From assembly GCF_019933235.1 (NCBI RefSeq), contig NZ_CP082945.1, forward strand, positions 3,534,001 to 3,598,000: a DNA stretch of 64,000 bases, written 5' to 3'. Below the pieces are notes generated by a model, which did not search any database, was not told the origin of the DNA, and worked only from the letters and a program-made list of their open reading frames with translations. Of this stretch, positions 52,761 through 62,839 are shown one piece after another. The position numbers and the translations under genes were made by a program. The DNA is from Streptomyces angustmyceticus (lineage in GTDB: Bacteria > Actinomycetota > Actinomycetes > Streptomycetales > Streptomycetaceae). The first letter of the stretch is position 1. Each line of letters begins with the position of its first letter.

Positions 52761-54773
52761 TCAGCTCTCGGGGTGCTGCTCCTCGGGGGTCTCCGCCTTC
52801 TCCGTGGAGACGGTGGCGGTCGTGGTCACCGAGCCGTTGGCCGGGGCCAGCTCGCGCGGCGTGAGCACCGGCGGGCGGCTGGAGGGCGTACGGCGCGAGG
52901 AGCCGGTCCACGCCGGGCGGGCCGGGCGCTTGACCACGTGCTTGAAGAGTTCGGCGATCTCCTCCTTGTTGAGGGTCTCCTTCTCCAGCAGCGTCAGCAC
53001 CAGGTTGTCCAGCACGTCGCGGTTCTCGACCAGGATCTCCCACGCCTCGTTGTGCGCGGTCTCGATCAGGCGCTTGACTTCCTCGTCGACCAGCGCGGCG
53101 ACCTCTTCGGAGTAATCGCGCTGGTGACCCATCTCACGGCCCAGGAAGGGCTCGGAGTTGTCGGTGCCGAACTTGATCGCGCCGAGCCGCTCGGTCATGC
53201 CGTACTGCGTGACCATCGCGCGGGCCGTGGCGGTGGCCTTCTCGATGTCGTTCGCGGCGCCCGTGGTCGGGTCGTGGAAGACCAGCTCCTCGGCCGCGCG
53301 GCCGCCCAGCATGTACGCCAGCTGGTCGAGCATCTCGTTGCGGGTCGTGGAGTACTTGTCCTCGTCGGGCAGGACCATGGTGTAGCCCAGGGCCCGGCCG
53401 CGGGACAGGATCGTGATCTTGTGCACCGGGTCGGAGTTCGGGGAGGCCGCCGCGACCAGGGCGTGTCCGCCCTCGTGGTACGCGGTGATCTTCTTCTCCT
53501 TCTCGGACATGATCCGGGTCCGCTTCTGCGGGCCGGCCACGACGCGGTCGATCGCCTCGTCCAGGAAGTGGTTGTTGATCAGCTTCTCGTCGCTCCGGGC
53601 CGTCAGCAGCGCGGCCTCGTTGAGGACGTTCGACAGATCGGCACCGGTGAAGCCGGGGGTGCGCTTGGCGACGGCCGAGAGATCGACGTCCGGCGCGACC
53701 GGCTTGCCCTTCTGGTGGACCTTGAGGATCTCCAGGCGGCCCTGCAGGTCCGGACGGTCGACGGCGATCTGCCGGTCGAAGCGGCCGGGGCGCAGCAGCG
53801 CCGGGTCGAGGATGTCCGGACGGTTGGTCGCGGCGATCAGGATCACGCCGCCCTTGACGTCGAAGCCGTCCATCTCGACCAGCAGCTGGTTGAGGGTCTG
53901 CTCGCGCTCGTCGTGGCCACCGCCCAGGCCCGCACCGCGGTGCCGGCCGACGGCGTCGATCTCGTCGACGAAGACGATCGCGGGGGCGTTCGCCTTGGCC
54001 TGCTCGAAGAGGTCACGGACCCGGGAGGCACCGACACCGACGAACATCTCGACGAAGTCGGAGCCGGAGATCGAGTAGAACGGGACGCCCGCCTCGCCGG
54101 CGACGGCGCGCGCGAGCAGCGTCTTGCCCGTTCCGGGCGGGCCGTACAGCAGCACGCCCTTGGGGATCTTGGCGCCGACGGCCTGGAACTTCGCCGGCTC
54201 CTGGAGGAACTCCTTGATCTCGTGGAGCTCCTCGACGGCCTCGTCCGACCCGGCGACGTCCGAGAACGTCGTCTTGGGGGTGTCCTTGGTGATCAGCTTC
54301 GCCTTCGACTTCCCGAAGTTCATCACCCGGGAGCCGCCGCCCTGCACCTGGTTCATCAGGAACAGGAAGATGACCACGATGGCGACGAAGGGCACGAAGG
54401 AGATCAGCATCCCGACGAACGGGTTCTGCTTCTCCGGCGAGACGGTGTACCCGTCCTTGATGTCGCCGGTCTGGTACTTGGCCTGCAGGTTCTTCGCCAG
54501 ATCGACGCCCTGGTCGCCGATGTAGCTCGCCTGGATCTTGTTGGAGCCGTCGATCTTGTTGGAGCCGGAGAGCTCGATCTTGATCTTGTTCTCGTCACCG
54601 GTCGTCAGCTCGGCGGACTTCACCTTGTTGTCAGCGATCGCCTTGACGACCTGACCGGTGTCCACCGTCTTGTAGCCGCCGGACGAGCCGACGACCTGCA
54701 TCAACACGACCACGGCGAGGACGGCCAGCACGATCCACATGACCGGCCCACGGAAGTATCGCTTCACGTCCAT
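52761..54773 (-). CDS. ftsH: ATP-dependent zinc metalloprotease FtsH
   Basis: A 670-residue membrane AAA+ protease. Two helices ([17 protein letters not shown] and [21 protein letters not shown]) flank a periplasmic domain of about 100 residues. The AAA domain has Walker A GPPGTGKT (211-218), Walker [12 protein letters not shown] and the [22 protein letters not shown]. The zinc protease motif is HEGGH (433-437) with the third ligand near [21 protein letters not shown]. It degrades misfolded membrane and some cytosolic proteins. The C-terminal 60 residues are Pro/Thr/Glu-rich. It has a long 5' region (54774-55062) and a clear terminator. Confidence 0.97.
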   Translation of the reverse strand: MDVKRYFRGPVMWIVLAVLAVVVLMQVVGSSGGYKTVDTGQVVKAIADNKVKSAELTTGDENKIKIELSGSNKIDGSNKIQASYIGDQGVDLAKNLQAKYQTGDIKDGYTVSPEKQNPFVGMLISFVPFVAIVVIFLFLMNQVQGGGSRVMNFGKSKAKLITKDTPKTTFSDVAGSDEAVEELHEIKEFLQEPAKFQAVGAKIPKGVLLYGPPGTGKTLLARAVAGEAGVPFYSISGSDFVEMFVGVGASRVRDLFEQAKANAPAIVFVDEIDAVGRHRGAGLGGGHDEREQTLNQLLVEMDGFDVKGGVILIAATNRPDILDPALLRPGRFDRQIAVDRPDLQGRLEILKVHQKGKPVAPDVDLSAVAKRTPGFTGADLSNVLNEAALLTARSDEKLINNHFLDEAIDRVVAGPQKRTRIMSEKEKKITAYHEGGHALVAAASPNSDPVHKITILSRGRALGYTMVLPDEDKYSTTRNEMLDQLAYMLGGRAAEELVFHDPTTGAANDIEKATATARAMVTQYGMTERLGAIKFGTDNSEPFLGREMGHQRDYSEEVAALVDEEVKRLIETAHNEAWEILVENRDVLDNLVLTLLEKETLNKEEIAELFKHVVKRPARPAWTGSSRRTPSSRPPVLTPRELAPANGSVTTTATVSTEKAETPEEQHPES

Positions 54774-55062
54774 CCATACGGAGCCGCTGAGGCCCCGTCC
54801 CTCCTGCCACAGTGAGGCACAACGCCCTCGGGAGGGCTGGTCGTGCGTTGCGTACGGTGTATTACTGGCCCGAATAAAGAACTGCCTTCGGACGGTACCC
54901 CAGCATTGTCACCCGGCGCCTGCGCCGAGGGTGAACACGAAGCCGAGGATTCCGTTCTCCCTGCTCCAACGGCGGGCGGCCCCGAAGGGTTCCCGCCGCC
55001 GCGCGGCAGCCGGTTCCGGGCCCCGTCCGGCCACGCCGGCCGGACGGGCACGGGCAGTGCCC

Positions 55063-55626
55063 TCAGCCGCCGTAGACGTGCGGCGCGAGAGTACCGACGA
55101 ACGGCAGATTGCGGTACTTCTCCGCGAAGTCCAGGCCGTACCCGACCACGAACTCGTTGGGGATGTCGAAGCCGATCCACTTCACGTCGATGGCGACCTT
55201 GGCCGCGTCCGGCTTGCGCAGCAGCGTGCAGACCTCCAGCGAGGCCGGCTCGCGCGAGCCGAGGTTCGACAGCAGCCACGACAGCGTCAGACCGGAGTCG
55301 ATGATGTCCTCGACAATCAGGACGTGCTTGCCCTTGATGTCGGTGTCGAGGTCCTTGAGGATGCGGACCACGCCGGAGGACTGGGTGCCCGCGCCGTACG
55401 ACGACACGGCCATCCAGTCCATCGTGACGGGGGTGGACAGCGCGCGCGCCAGGTCCGCCATCACCATCACGGCACCCTTGAGGACGCCGACGATGAGCAG
55501 GTCCTTGCCCGCGTACTCCGCGTCGATCTTCGCCGCCAGCTCCGCCAGCTTCGCGTCGATCTCTTCTTTGCTGATGAGTACCGACTGAAGGTCGGAACCC
55601 ATGTCCTTGTCGTCCACCCGTGCCAC
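55063..55626 (-). CDS. hpt: Hypoxanthine phosphoribosyltransferase
   Basis: A 187-residue purine salvage enzyme forming IMP and GMP from PRPP. Motifs are [51 protein letters not shown], the flexible loop [29 protein letters not shown], the PRPP loop [21 protein letters not shown], and [35 protein letters not shown]. The start is uncertain between GTG 55626, GTG 55617 and ATG 55602; homologues as I recall begin near the last. It lies 61 nt after tilS on the same strand, so tilS-hpt form an operon, the order known from B. subtilis and actinobacteria. Confidence 0.94.
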   Translation of the reverse strand: MARVDDKDMGSDLQSVLISKEEIDAKLAELAAKIDAEYAGKDLLIVGVLKGAVMVMADLARALSTPVTMDWMAVSSYGAGTQSSGVVRILKDLDTDIKGKHVLIVEDIIDSGLTLSWLLSNLGSREPASLEVCTLLRKPDAAKVAIDVKWIGFDIPNEFVVGYGLDFAEKYRNLPFVGTLAPHVYGG

Positions 55627-55687
55627 TCTCGCTCTGTTCGGTGTTCGCGTCAGTCGTGAGACTTCGGTGCGGGGCAGCGTCTGCGGC

Positions 55688-56746
55688 TCAGCCCTGCCGA
55701 ATCACCAGTCTGCCACCCTGCCGTCGCACACCTACTCGCCCGGGGAGGTTGATGGCCCCCTGACCCCGCCAGGCCGTGATCAGCCGGTCGACTTCCTCGA
55801 TGTGGCGGGCGAAGAGCGAACCGGCCGGTGATCCGGCGGCGATGACGGCCCGGCGCAGCACCCGGCGGCGCACGGCGGGGGGCAGGGCGAAGAGGGCGGC
55901 GATGTCGAGGGTGCCGGCGTCGTCGAGGACCGCGCCCTCCGCGTCGGCGGCCCAGGCGTCCAGGGCGTCGGCATCGTCGCGGGAGAGCTGGGCGGTACGG
56001 GCCAGGGCCTCGACGACGCCCTTGCCGAGGGCCTTCTCCAGGGCGGGCAGGCCCTCGTGGCGGAGCCGTGAGCGGGTGTAGGCGGGGTCGGCGTTGTGCG
56101 GGTCGTCCCAGACGGGCAGCGACTGGATCAGGCAGGCCTTGCGGGCGGTCTGGCGGTCCACGTCGAGGAAGGGCCGGCGGTAGCGGCCGTCCCTGCCGCT
56201 GGTCGCGGCCATGCCGGAGAGCGAGCGGGTCCCCGAGCCGCGGGCGAGACCGAGCAGCACCGTCTCCGCCTGGTCGTCGCGGGTGTGGCCGAGGAGGACC
56301 GCGGCGGCGCCGTATCGCTCGGCGGTGGCGTCCAGGGCGGCGTACCGGGCGTCGCGGGCGGCGGCTTCCGGCCCGCCGGCCGGCCGCCCGCCGCCACCGC
56401 GGTGCACGGCGCCGTGCGCCACCGGGTGGGAGCTGCCGACGTGGACGGCGACGACCTCGACCGGGTCCAGCCGCAGGGCCCGCAGCCGCAGGGCGACCTC
56501 GGCGGCGCGGAGGTCCGAGCCCTCCTGGAGGCCGTGGTCGATGGTGACGCCCCCGGCGCGGACCCCGAGCTTGGGGGCCTCGAAGGCGAGAGCGGAGGCG
56601 AGCGCCATCGAATCGGCGCCGCCGGAGCACGCGACGAGCACGAGCGGGGGCTCGTGCCGGTCCTGCGCGCAGTGGTGGGTGAGGACGTCGTGGAGTACGC
56701 GGCGGACCGCCAGGCGTATCGCGGCGACCGCTGGATGGGGACCCAT
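55688..56746 (-). CDS. tilS: tRNA(Ile)-lysidine synthase
   Basis: A 352-residue enzyme that adds lysine to C34 of tRNA-Ile(CAU), changing decoding from AUG to AUA. The N-terminal PP-loop domain has [20 protein letters not shown], with the SGGxDS ATP motif, and [49 protein letters not shown]. The C-terminal part is the helical TilS domain. The ATG at 56746 has GGAAAC 6 nt upstream and is preferred over a TTG four codons earlier. An Ala/Gly/Pro insertion ([16 protein letters not shown]) lies within the PP-loop domain at about residues 115-130. It is co-transcribed with hpt. Confidence 0.94.
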   Translation of the reverse strand: MGPHPAVAAIRLAVRRVLHDVLTHHCAQDRHEPPLVLVACSGGADSMALASALAFEAPKLGVRAGGVTIDHGLQEGSDLRAAEVALRLRALRLDPVEVVAVHVGSSHPVAHGAVHRGGGGRPAGGPEAAARDARYAALDATAERYGAAAVLLGHTRDDQAETVLLGLARGSGTRSLSGMAATSGRDGRYRRPFLDVDRQTARKACLIQSLPVWDDPHNADPAYTRSRLRHEGLPALEKALGKGVVEALARTAQLSRDDADALDAWAADAEGAVLDDAGTLDIAALFALPPAVRRRVLRRAVIAAGSPAGSLFARHIEEVDRLITAWRGQGAINLPGRVGVRRQGGRLVIRQG

Positions 56747-56936
56747 GTCCGTTTCCAATCGTTCAGCTGGGAGCCTCGGGCCGGTGAGGGCTCTTCGTCA
56801 CACAGAGTGCCTAGATGGTGACAGAGGCGAGCGGTTCCCCGAGCATTGCACGCCTATCCATCCGTAACGGTCCCTCAGACGGGTGATTGAAGGGGCGCGC
56901 TACTGCCACCCGGCGTGCCCAGCTCACGCCGTTCGC

Positions 56937-58085
56937 TTACGGTGCCCCGTCCGCCTTGCGGTGCACCCGCGCGATCCAGTCCGCCGGTTTCGCGATCTCC
57001 TGTTTGGTCGGGAGGGTGTTCGGCGAGGTCCACACGCGGTTGAAGCCGTCCATGCCGACCTCGTCGACGACGGCGCTGACGAACCGCTCGCCGTCGCGGT
57101 ACTGCCGCAGCTTGGCGTCCAGGCCCAGCAGCCTGCGCAGCGCCTGGTCCAGCCGCCCGGCGCCGCTGGCCCGGCGCCTTTGGAACTTCTCGCGGATCTC
57201 GGCGACCGACGGCACGACCTCCGGCCCCACGCCGTCCATCACGAAGTCGGCGTGGCCCTCCAGCAGGGACATCACCGCGGTCAGCCGGCCCAGGATCTCG
57301 CGCTGGGCGGGCGTCTGGACGAGATCGACGAGGGAGCGGCCGCCGTCGTCCTCGCCCTCCTCGCCCTCGGGCTTGGCACCGGCCAGCGACTGGGCGGCCT
57401 CGCGCAGCCGCTCCAGGAGGGCGCCCGGATCGATGTCCGTCTCGCCGAGGAACGCCTGGATCTCGCCCTCGATGTGGTCGCGCAGCCACGGGACGGCGGT
57501 GAACTGGGTGCGGTGGGTCTCCTCGTGGAGGCACACCCACAGCCGGAAGTCATGCGGCTCGACCTCCAGCTCGCGCTCCACGTGCACGATGTTCGGCGCG
57601 ACCAGCAGCAGCCGCCCGCCCTGCGCCGCGGCCGGCAGGTCCCGGGAGGCCGGTGCGAAGGTCTCGTACTGGCCGAGGACCCGCGAGGCCAGGAACGACA
57701 GCAGCATGCCCAGCTCCACGCCGGTGACCTTGCCGCCCACCGCGCCGAGCACCGCGCCGCCGGGCACCGCCGAGCGGCGGTCCTCCATCTTGGCCAGCAG
57801 CGGCTTGAGCACGGCCCGGAAGCCGGCGACGTTCGCCTTGATCCAGCCGGGCCGGTCCACGACGAGGACCGGGGTGTCGTGCGGCACGTCGCCGGTCTCG
57901 TCGGACTGTGCCATCCGCGTGAAGGCACGGACGTGCGCCTCGGAGGACTTGGCGTGCCTGCGCAGCTCGGCGACGATCGCGCGCGCCTCGTCCCGGCTCA
58001 CCTCCGGGCCCGGCCGCACGAAACGGGTCGCGGTCGCGACCGCGAGATTCCAGTCGACCATCTCGGTTCCACCGATGCTCGTCAT
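56937..58085 (-). CDS. DUF2342 zinc-dependent metalloprotease-like protein
   Basis: A 382-residue protein of the DUF2342 family, sometimes annotated as coenzyme F420 biosynthesis-associated. A metallopeptidase-like motif is seen in WVCLHEETHRTQFTAVPWL (HExxH, two likely zinc His and the catalytic Glu), with a later acidic ligand in LLEGHADFVMDGVG (HADFVMD). Helical segments connect them. RRASGAGRLDQALRRLLGLDAKLRQYRDGERFV lies near the C-terminus. An acidic low-complexity loop GEEGEDDGG is present around residue 255. The ATG at 58085 starts the conserved part. It precedes tilS by 190 nt in the same direction and may be its operon leader. The substrate is unknown. Confidence 0.85.
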   Translation of the reverse strand: MTSIGGTEMVDWNLAVATATRFVRPGPEVSRDEARAIVAELRRHAKSSEAHVRAFTRMAQSDETGDVPHDTPVLVVDRPGWIKANVAGFRAVLKPLLAKMEDRRSAVPGGAVLGAVGGKVTGVELGMLLSFLASRVLGQYETFAPASRDLPAAAQGGRLLLVAPNIVHVERELEVEPHDFRLWVCLHEETHRTQFTAVPWLRDHIEGEIQAFLGETDIDPGALLERLREAAQSLAGAKPEGEEGEDDGGRSLVDLVQTPAQREILGRLTAVMSLLEGHADFVMDGVGPEVVPSVAEIREKFQRRRASGAGRLDQALRRLLGLDAKLRQYRDGERFVSAVVDEVGMDGFNRVWTSPNTLPTKQEIAKPADWIARVHRKADGAP

Positions 58086-58158
58086 GAGTTCACCGTACGT
58101 GGGCGCATGCCCCGGGGGTAGCCGGTTCGCTGCGCTTTGCCTCCGCCCCCACATGCTC

Positions 58159-58348
58159 GGCTTTCCCGCCGTGGGAGTTGTCCGCCGTCGCGCCTGCGGC
58201 GGGCCGGGCCGCTGCGCGGGGCTGTCGGCGTGCGGTGACGGGCCTCCGGGGCAGGGGGTCCGGACTGCTTCGCTTTACGTCCGGACCCCCTGCCCCTCCG
58301 GCCCGTCCCCTCCCGTGGTGGGTGGGGAAAAGCGTGGTGGTGGGACCC
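58159..58348 (+). repeat. Dispersed intergenic element, copy C (full)
   Basis: Full copy in plus orientation between dacB and the DUF2342 gene, antisense to both. The nested hairpin is at 58237-58307: outer 8-bp stem, 18-bp inner stem GGGGCAGGGGGTCCGGAC (58248-58265) with a perfect complement (58279-58296), and loop TGCTTCGCTTTAC. Together with adjacent sequence it fills the 308-bp gap 58086-58393; no gene is present. Confidence 0.88.
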
Positions 58349-58393
58349 CTCGGTGGGCCGGTTGGCCCCTTGGCGGCCGGGGTCTCTCCGGTC

Positions 58394-59989
58394 CTAGCGG
58401 CACCCGCAATTGGCTACCGCCGAGGCAAGTTTGTCCAAGGCGTTCTGGGCCCCCTGGGGGTCACTCGTGCCGGTGGTCATGAAGGAGAAGACGAGGAGGC
58501 GGCCGTCGGCGTCGACGACGGTGCCGGCCAGGGTGTTCACGCCGGTGAGGGTGCCGGTCTTGGCGCGTACGGCGCCGGCGCCGGCGCTCTGGCCCCGGTA
58601 GCGGTTGCTGAGGGTGCCGGTGAAGGCGGCGACGGGGAGGCCGGTGACCACGGGGCGCAGGGCGGGCAGGTCGGGTGAGGAGGCCCGCAGCAGGAGGTGG
58701 GAGAGCAGCGAGGCGGTGACCTTGTCGTCGCGGTCCAGGCCGCTGCCGTCCTCGAACACGGCGCCGGTCAGGGGCAGGTGCTGGCGGGCGAGGGCGGCGC
58801 GGACGGCCTTTCCGGCGCCGGCGAAGCTGGCGGGCTGCCGCGCGGCGAGGGCGGTCTGGCGGGCCAGGGCCTCGGCGATGTCGTTGTCGCTGTAGGTGAG
58901 CATCCGCTCGACGAGCGCGGACAGCGGCAGGGAGCGGACAGTGGCGAGCCGGTCGGCCTTCTTCGGTGCCTTGGCGGCGGCCGGGTCGCCGTCGACGGTG
59001 ATGCCTCGGGCGTGGAGCAGGCCGGCGAAGGCGCGTGCCGCGTCGTGGGCCGGGTCGGCGCCGCGGGGGGCGGTGCCGTGCTCGCTGTCGTCGAGGCGCG
59101 CCTCGTCGGTCATCAGGGCGGTGACGGGGGCGATGTTCTCGTTCGGGCCGATGGGGTGCAGGGCGGGGCCCGCGTAGGCGCTGGTGTCGTAGCCGAGCGC
59201 GACCTTGGTGAGGTGGCGCTTCTTGAGGGCGCGGGCGGTGGCGTCGGCGAGGGCGCGCAGGTTCGCGGGCTGTTCCTCGGCGCCGTGCCGCGGGGCGCGG
59301 GCGGTGAGCGTGGGGTCGCCGCCGCCGACCAGGACGACGCGGTTCTTGCCGCCCAGGACGACGGTGGTGTCGATGCGGTGGTCGGGGCCGAGCGCGGAGA
59401 GCGCGGCGACGGCGGTGGCGAGCTTGACGGTGGAGGCGGGGGTGGCGGCCTTGCCCTGGTCCTCGCCGAAGACCTCGCGGCCCGCGGCGACGTCCAGGAC
59501 GGAGGCCGTGCGCACGGAGCCGAGCGCGGGGTCCTTCAGCAGCGGTGCGAGCGCGTCGGCCAGGCCCGCGTCGGTGGGGACGGGGGCGGCGCCGCGGCCC
59601 GCGGAGCCGGGCGCGGGGGCGCCGAGCGCGGGCAGCACGGGCGGGGCGCTGGGCGCCGGGCCGGGGCCGGCGGCGTGATGCTCGCCACTGGCACCGTCCA
59701 TCGAGCCCGCCTCCGCGCGCTCGGCCGTACGCTGACCCGAGTCCCACGGCCCCGCCGCCGCCACCGCGGTGAGCGCGACCGCCAGGCCGGTGGCCGCGGA
59801 GACCGCCGTGAGCCGCCAGGTCTGCCGGGTGTGGTGTGGTGCGGCCTGCCAGGCATGCCGCGCGGCCCCGGCCGTGCGCCTGGCCGCGTCGGCCGTGCTC
59901 TGCGCCGACCGGACCGCCGCGAGCGTCGCCGCCCGCGCGGACCGCTGCGCCGACTGCCATCTGACCTGCCATTTTCCGGTCTCCGGCAC
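58394..59989 (-). CDS. dacB: D-alanyl-D-alanine carboxypeptidase/endopeptidase, peptidase family S13
   Basis: A 531-residue low-molecular-weight penicillin-binding protein (PBP4 type). A cytoplasmic N-terminus of about 70 residues with Ala/Arg repeats is followed by a signal-anchor ([21 protein letters not shown]). The catalytic motifs are SxxK in [15 protein letters not shown], SxN in [16 protein letters not shown] and KTG in [17 protein letters not shown]. It trims or cleaves D-Ala cross-links of peptidoglycan outside the membrane. The Pro/Gly/Ala linker (about 105-140) keeps the domain away from the membrane. The GTG at 59989 has AAAGGGG upstream and is preferred to a start 15 codons earlier. 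It is divergent from ppa. Confidence 0.93.
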   Translation of the reverse strand: MPETGKWQVRWQSAQRSARAATLAAVRSAQSTADAARRTAGAARHAWQAAPHHTRQTWRLTAVSAATGLAVALTAVAAAGPWDSGQRTAERAEAGSMDGASGEHHAAGPGPAPSAPPVLPALGAPAPGSAGRGAAPVPTDAGLADALAPLLKDPALGSVRTASVLDVAAGREVFGEDQGKAATPASTVKLATAVAALSALGPDHRIDTTVVLGGKNRVVLVGGGDPTLTARAPRHGAEEQPANLRALADATARALKKRHLTKVALGYDTSAYAGPALHPIGPNENIAPVTALMTDEARLDDSEHGTAPRGADPAHDAARAFAGLLHARGITVDGDPAAAKAPKKADRLATVRSLPLSALVERMLTYSDNDIAEALARQTALAARQPASFAGAGKAVRAALARQHLPLTGAVFEDGSGLDRDDKVTASLLSHLLLRASSPDLPALRPVVTGLPVAAFTGTLSNRYRGQSAGAGAVRAKTGTLTGVNTLAGTVVDADGRLLVFSFMTTGTSDPQGAQNALDKLASAVANCGCR

Positions 59990-60075
59990 CTCGGACCAGC
60001 CCCTTTCGCCACCACACACCTGCGTGGGGGACACTTAATCACCAGACGTATGTGTTGATCATGGAGGAGCCACCC

Positions 60076-60570
60076 GTGGAGTTCGACGTCACCATCGAGA
60101 TCCCGAAGGGTTCGCGGAACAAGTACGAGGTGGACCACGAGACCGGTCGGATCCGCCTGGACCGTCGACTCTTCACCTCGACCAGCTACCCGGCCGACTA
60201 CGGCTTTGTCGAGAACACCCTGGGCGAGGACGGCGACCCGCTGGACGCGCTGGTCATCCTGGACGAGCCGACCTTCCCCGGCTGCCTCATCAAGTGCCGC
60301 GCCATCGGCATGTTCCGGATGACGGACGAGGCCGGCGGCGACGACAAGCTGCTGTGCGTGCCGGCGTCCGACCCGCGTGTGGAGCACCTGCGGGACATCC
60401 ACCACGTGTCGGAGTTCGACCGCCTGGAGATCCAGCACTTCTTCGAGGTCTACAAGGACCTGGAGCCCGGCAAGTCCGTCGAGGGCGCCAACTGGGTCGG
60501 CCGCACCGAGGCCGAGGCCGAGATCGAGGCCTCCTACAAGCGCCTCGAGGCGCAGGGCGGCAAGCACTGA
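60076..60570 (+). CDS. ppa: Inorganic pyrophosphatase (family I)
   Basis: A 164-residue soluble enzyme that hydrolyses pyrophosphate with Mg2+. The sequence is conserved throughout: [71 protein letters not shown], with the family motif DGDPLDALV supplying metal-binding Asp residues. [17 protein letters not shown] near the end holds the phosphate-binding Lys. The GTG at 60076 has GGAGGAG 7 nt upstream; an in-frame ATG eight codons earlier would place that ribosome site inside the gene. It is transcribed alone, with a strong terminator. Confidence 0.96.
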   Translation: MEFDVTIEIPKGSRNKYEVDHETGRIRLDRRLFTSTSYPADYGFVENTLGEDGDPLDALVILDEPTFPGCLIKCRAIGMFRMTDEAGGDDKLLCVPASDPRVEHLRDIHHVSEFDRLEIQHFFEVYKDLEPGKSVEGANWVGRTEAEAEIEASYKRLEAQGGKH

Positions 60571-60652
60571 CGACGGCCGTGGCGTCCCGGCGTGCGGCGG
60601 GCTCTCTCTGACCGCGACGCGCCGGGCTCCGCGCGCTGATTTTCGTACGCGA

Positions 60653-60682
60653 ACGGGCGGCACCCGGTTGGGTGCCGCCCGT
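60653..60682. terminator. Bidirectional terminator between ppa and thrE-like gene
   Basis: A perfect 13-bp stem (60653-60665 with 60670-60682) closed by GGTT lies 82 nt after the ppa stop and 41 nt after the stop of the convergent gene. Confidence 0.85.
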
Positions 60683-60723
60683 CGTGCGTGTCGGGGCCGG
60701 TGGGCGCTGCACCGGCCGCCGGC

Positions 60724-62463
60724 CTAGAAACCGCGGGTGCGCTTGGCGGCGCGGCGGCCGGTGCCGGCCTCCTCCAGGCCCGGTGCCCGCAGGAACAGCC
60801 GGGCGACCTCGGCGCCGAGGTTGACCCCCACCGCGATGGCCAGCGCCAGCGAGGCGGCCTGGACCAGGGACGTCAGGCCCTGCGGCAGGTGCCCCTGGGC
60901 GAAGTTGAGCAGGCCGAAGTACGTGGCGCTACCGGGCAGCAGCGGGCCGATGGCCGCGGTGACGTACGGCAGCGCGGACGCGTAGCGGTAGCGGGAGAGC
61001 AACTGGCCGAAGAGGCCGACCAATCCGGCCGCGATGGCGGTGGCGGGCACCGCGTTTATCCGGGCGACGTAGGTGAGCGCGCCGTACACCACCCAGGCGA
61101 CGCCGCCGTTCAGGGTCGCGAACGCCACGGTGTGACGTTCCTGCTGGAGCAGCACGCAGAACGCCAGCGCCAGCAGCATCGCCGCGAGGATCTGCACCAG
61201 CGGCTCGTTGTACGACCCCAGGGACTGCTCGGGGTTGAGCCGCCGCAGGCCCGGGTTCAGCTGCAGACCGATGTAGAGCACGCTGAGCACGCCGACGACA
61301 ATGCCGACGATGAGGTAGCCGACCTCCAGCAGACGCGCCGCGGCGGTGATGTAGTAGCCGGTCAGCCCGTCGTGGACGCCGGCGACCAGAGCCCGTCCCG
61401 GGATCAGCGCGAACAGTCCACCGGTGATCACCGCGGACGCCTGCACGTTGGCGTGCGCCAGGCCGAAGGCGACGCCCACCGCGGCGGGCGGCATCGCGGC
61501 GACCACGAACTGGTAGAACTCCGGCAGCCCGCGCGCGGACGCCAGCCAGGCCAGCCGGTCGCCGAGCATCGAGCCGACCGCGGCCGCGACGAACACCAGC
61601 ATCCCGCCGCCGACCAGCATGGAGGCGGCACCGGACAGCAGCCCGGAGGCCACCGTCAGCGCCCAGCTCGGGTAGGGGTGGCGGTTACGGCGGATCTCGG
61701 CGAGGCCGCGGTAGGCCTCTTCGAGGGTGATGCCCTCGGAGGCGATGTCGTCGACGAGCCGGAAGACCGCGGACAGCCGGTTGTAGTCGACGCCGCGGCG
61801 GCGCACCGTGCGGCTGGCGGTGACCGGGTCGTCGACCAGCGACGGCTGGTAGGAGATCGACAGCAGGGTGAAGGTGACGGTCGGCTCGACGCGCTCCAGC
61901 CCGTAGGCGTGCGCCACACCGAACATCGCGGCCTCGACGTCCTCGGCGCCCTCGCCGCCGGCGAGCAGGATCTCCCCGATACGCAGCGTCAGGTCGAGCA
62001 CGCGGGGCACGGCCGGGCCGGTCTCGTCGTCGGCCCGCTCGACGCGTTCGGGGACCGGCCGCTCCCCCACCGGCATCCGGAGCATCGTGCGCATCCGGTC
62101 CTGCCAGGGCGCCTCCTTGGTGAGGCGGACGGCGGGGATGCCGTGCGGCGGGGTGAAGGCGTAGCTCAGGGCGGTGGAGCCGGCGGGCATCGGGGTCTGG
62201 CCGGTGGTCCCGCTGGGCGGCGCGAACGCCGAGCCCTCCTGTTCGGCCGGGGTCTCCGAGCGCAGCCCCGAGGGCAGCGCGAACTCGGAGGTGGGGTGCT
62301 CGTCCTCGGGCAGCGGCGGGTAGGGCACGCCCAGCGGCGGGGTGAAGGCGCTGTGGGCCTCGTCCGACTGGGGCTTGCGCTCCTCGGAACCGCTCTGGTC
62401 CGAGGAACCGCTGCTGCCGCTGCCGCTCGTGCCGCGCTGGCCGCGGTGTGGGTCCGACGCCAC
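60724..62463 (-). CDS. Threonine/serine exporter family protein (ThrE-like)
   Basis: A 579-residue membrane protein with the ThrE N-terminal domain fused to the ThrE_2 domain. The cytoplasmic part is VLDLTLRIGEILLAGGEGAEDVEAAMFGVAHAYGLERVEPTVTFTLLSISY. About ten helices follow (PSWALTVASGLLSGAASMLVGGGMLVFVAAAVGSMLGD, YLIVGIVVGVLSVLYIGL, LVQILAAMLLALAFCVLL and others). It exports threonine and serine by proton exchange in Corynebacterium; the substrate here is not known. Residues 1-125 are a hydrophilic leader with four short (S/Y/E)(A/F)(F/A)xPPxG-like repeats. The GTG at 62463 has GAGGAGAG upstream. It lies between ppa and element copy D. Confidence 0.86.
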   Translation of the reverse strand: MASDPHRGQRGTSGSGSSGSSDQSGSEERKPQSDEAHSAFTPPLGVPYPPLPEDEHPTSEFALPSGLRSETPAEQEGSAFAPPSGTTGQTPMPAGSTALSYAFTPPHGIPAVRLTKEAPWQDRMRTMLRMPVGERPVPERVERADDETGPAVPRVLDLTLRIGEILLAGGEGAEDVEAAMFGVAHAYGLERVEPTVTFTLLSISYQPSLVDDPVTASRTVRRRGVDYNRLSAVFRLVDDIASEGITLEEAYRGLAEIRRNRHPYPSWALTVASGLLSGAASMLVGGGMLVFVAAAVGSMLGDRLAWLASARGLPEFYQFVVAAMPPAAVGVAFGLAHANVQASAVITGGLFALIPGRALVAGVHDGLTGYYITAAARLLEVGYLIVGIVVGVLSVLYIGLQLNPGLRRLNPEQSLGSYNEPLVQILAAMLLALAFCVLLQQERHTVAFATLNGGVAWVVYGALTYVARINAVPATAIAAGLVGLFGQLLSRYRYASALPYVTAAIGPLLPGSATYFGLLNFAQGHLPQGLTSLVQAASLALAIAVGVNLGAEVARLFLRAPGLEEAGTGRRAAKRTRGF

Positions 62464-62597
62464 GGGTCTTCGCTCTCCTCGTAAGCCTCCTGACGGATGA
62501 CAAGGACACGATGCCTGATGGGGACGGGCGGCGCGTGCGCGGGGGCGCGGTTTTCGGCCCGCGGGTCGTTTGCGCTTTGCGGGTGGAGCACGGTGTC

Positions 62598-62812
62598 GGC
62601 TTTCCCGCCGTGGGGGTTGCTCGCGGTATTTCGCCCGCTGACGCGGTGCGCCCTCCGTGGCGCCTGCGGCGGGCGGTGCCGCTGCGCGGGGCTGTCGGGG
62701 TGCGGTGACGGGCCTGCGCGGGTGGGGTGCCGGACTGCTTCGCTTGACGTCCGGCACTCAACCCGCTCCGGCCCGTCACCTCCCGTTGGGGGTGGGTGAA
62801 AGGCCGGTGGGG
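62598..62812 (+). repeat. Dispersed intergenic element, copy D (full)
   Basis: Full copy in plus orientation between the ThrE-like and DedA genes, antisense to both. The nested hairpin is at 62707-62777. The inner stem is GCGGGTGGGGTGCCGGAC (62718-62735) with a partner at 62749-62766 (one G-U, one G-A), and the loop is TGCTTCGCTTGAC. The right block ends GGTGGGTGAAAGGCCGGTGG. No gene is present in 62464-62839. Confidence 0.88.
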
Positions 62813-62839
62813 GTATCGGTGGGTGGGTTTCCGTGGGGG

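Noticed and set aside
58100..58394. Short open frames inside the element copies
   Set aside because: Frames differ between copies, are interrupted in at least one, and lack ribosome sites; the conserved feature is the hairpin, not a protein.
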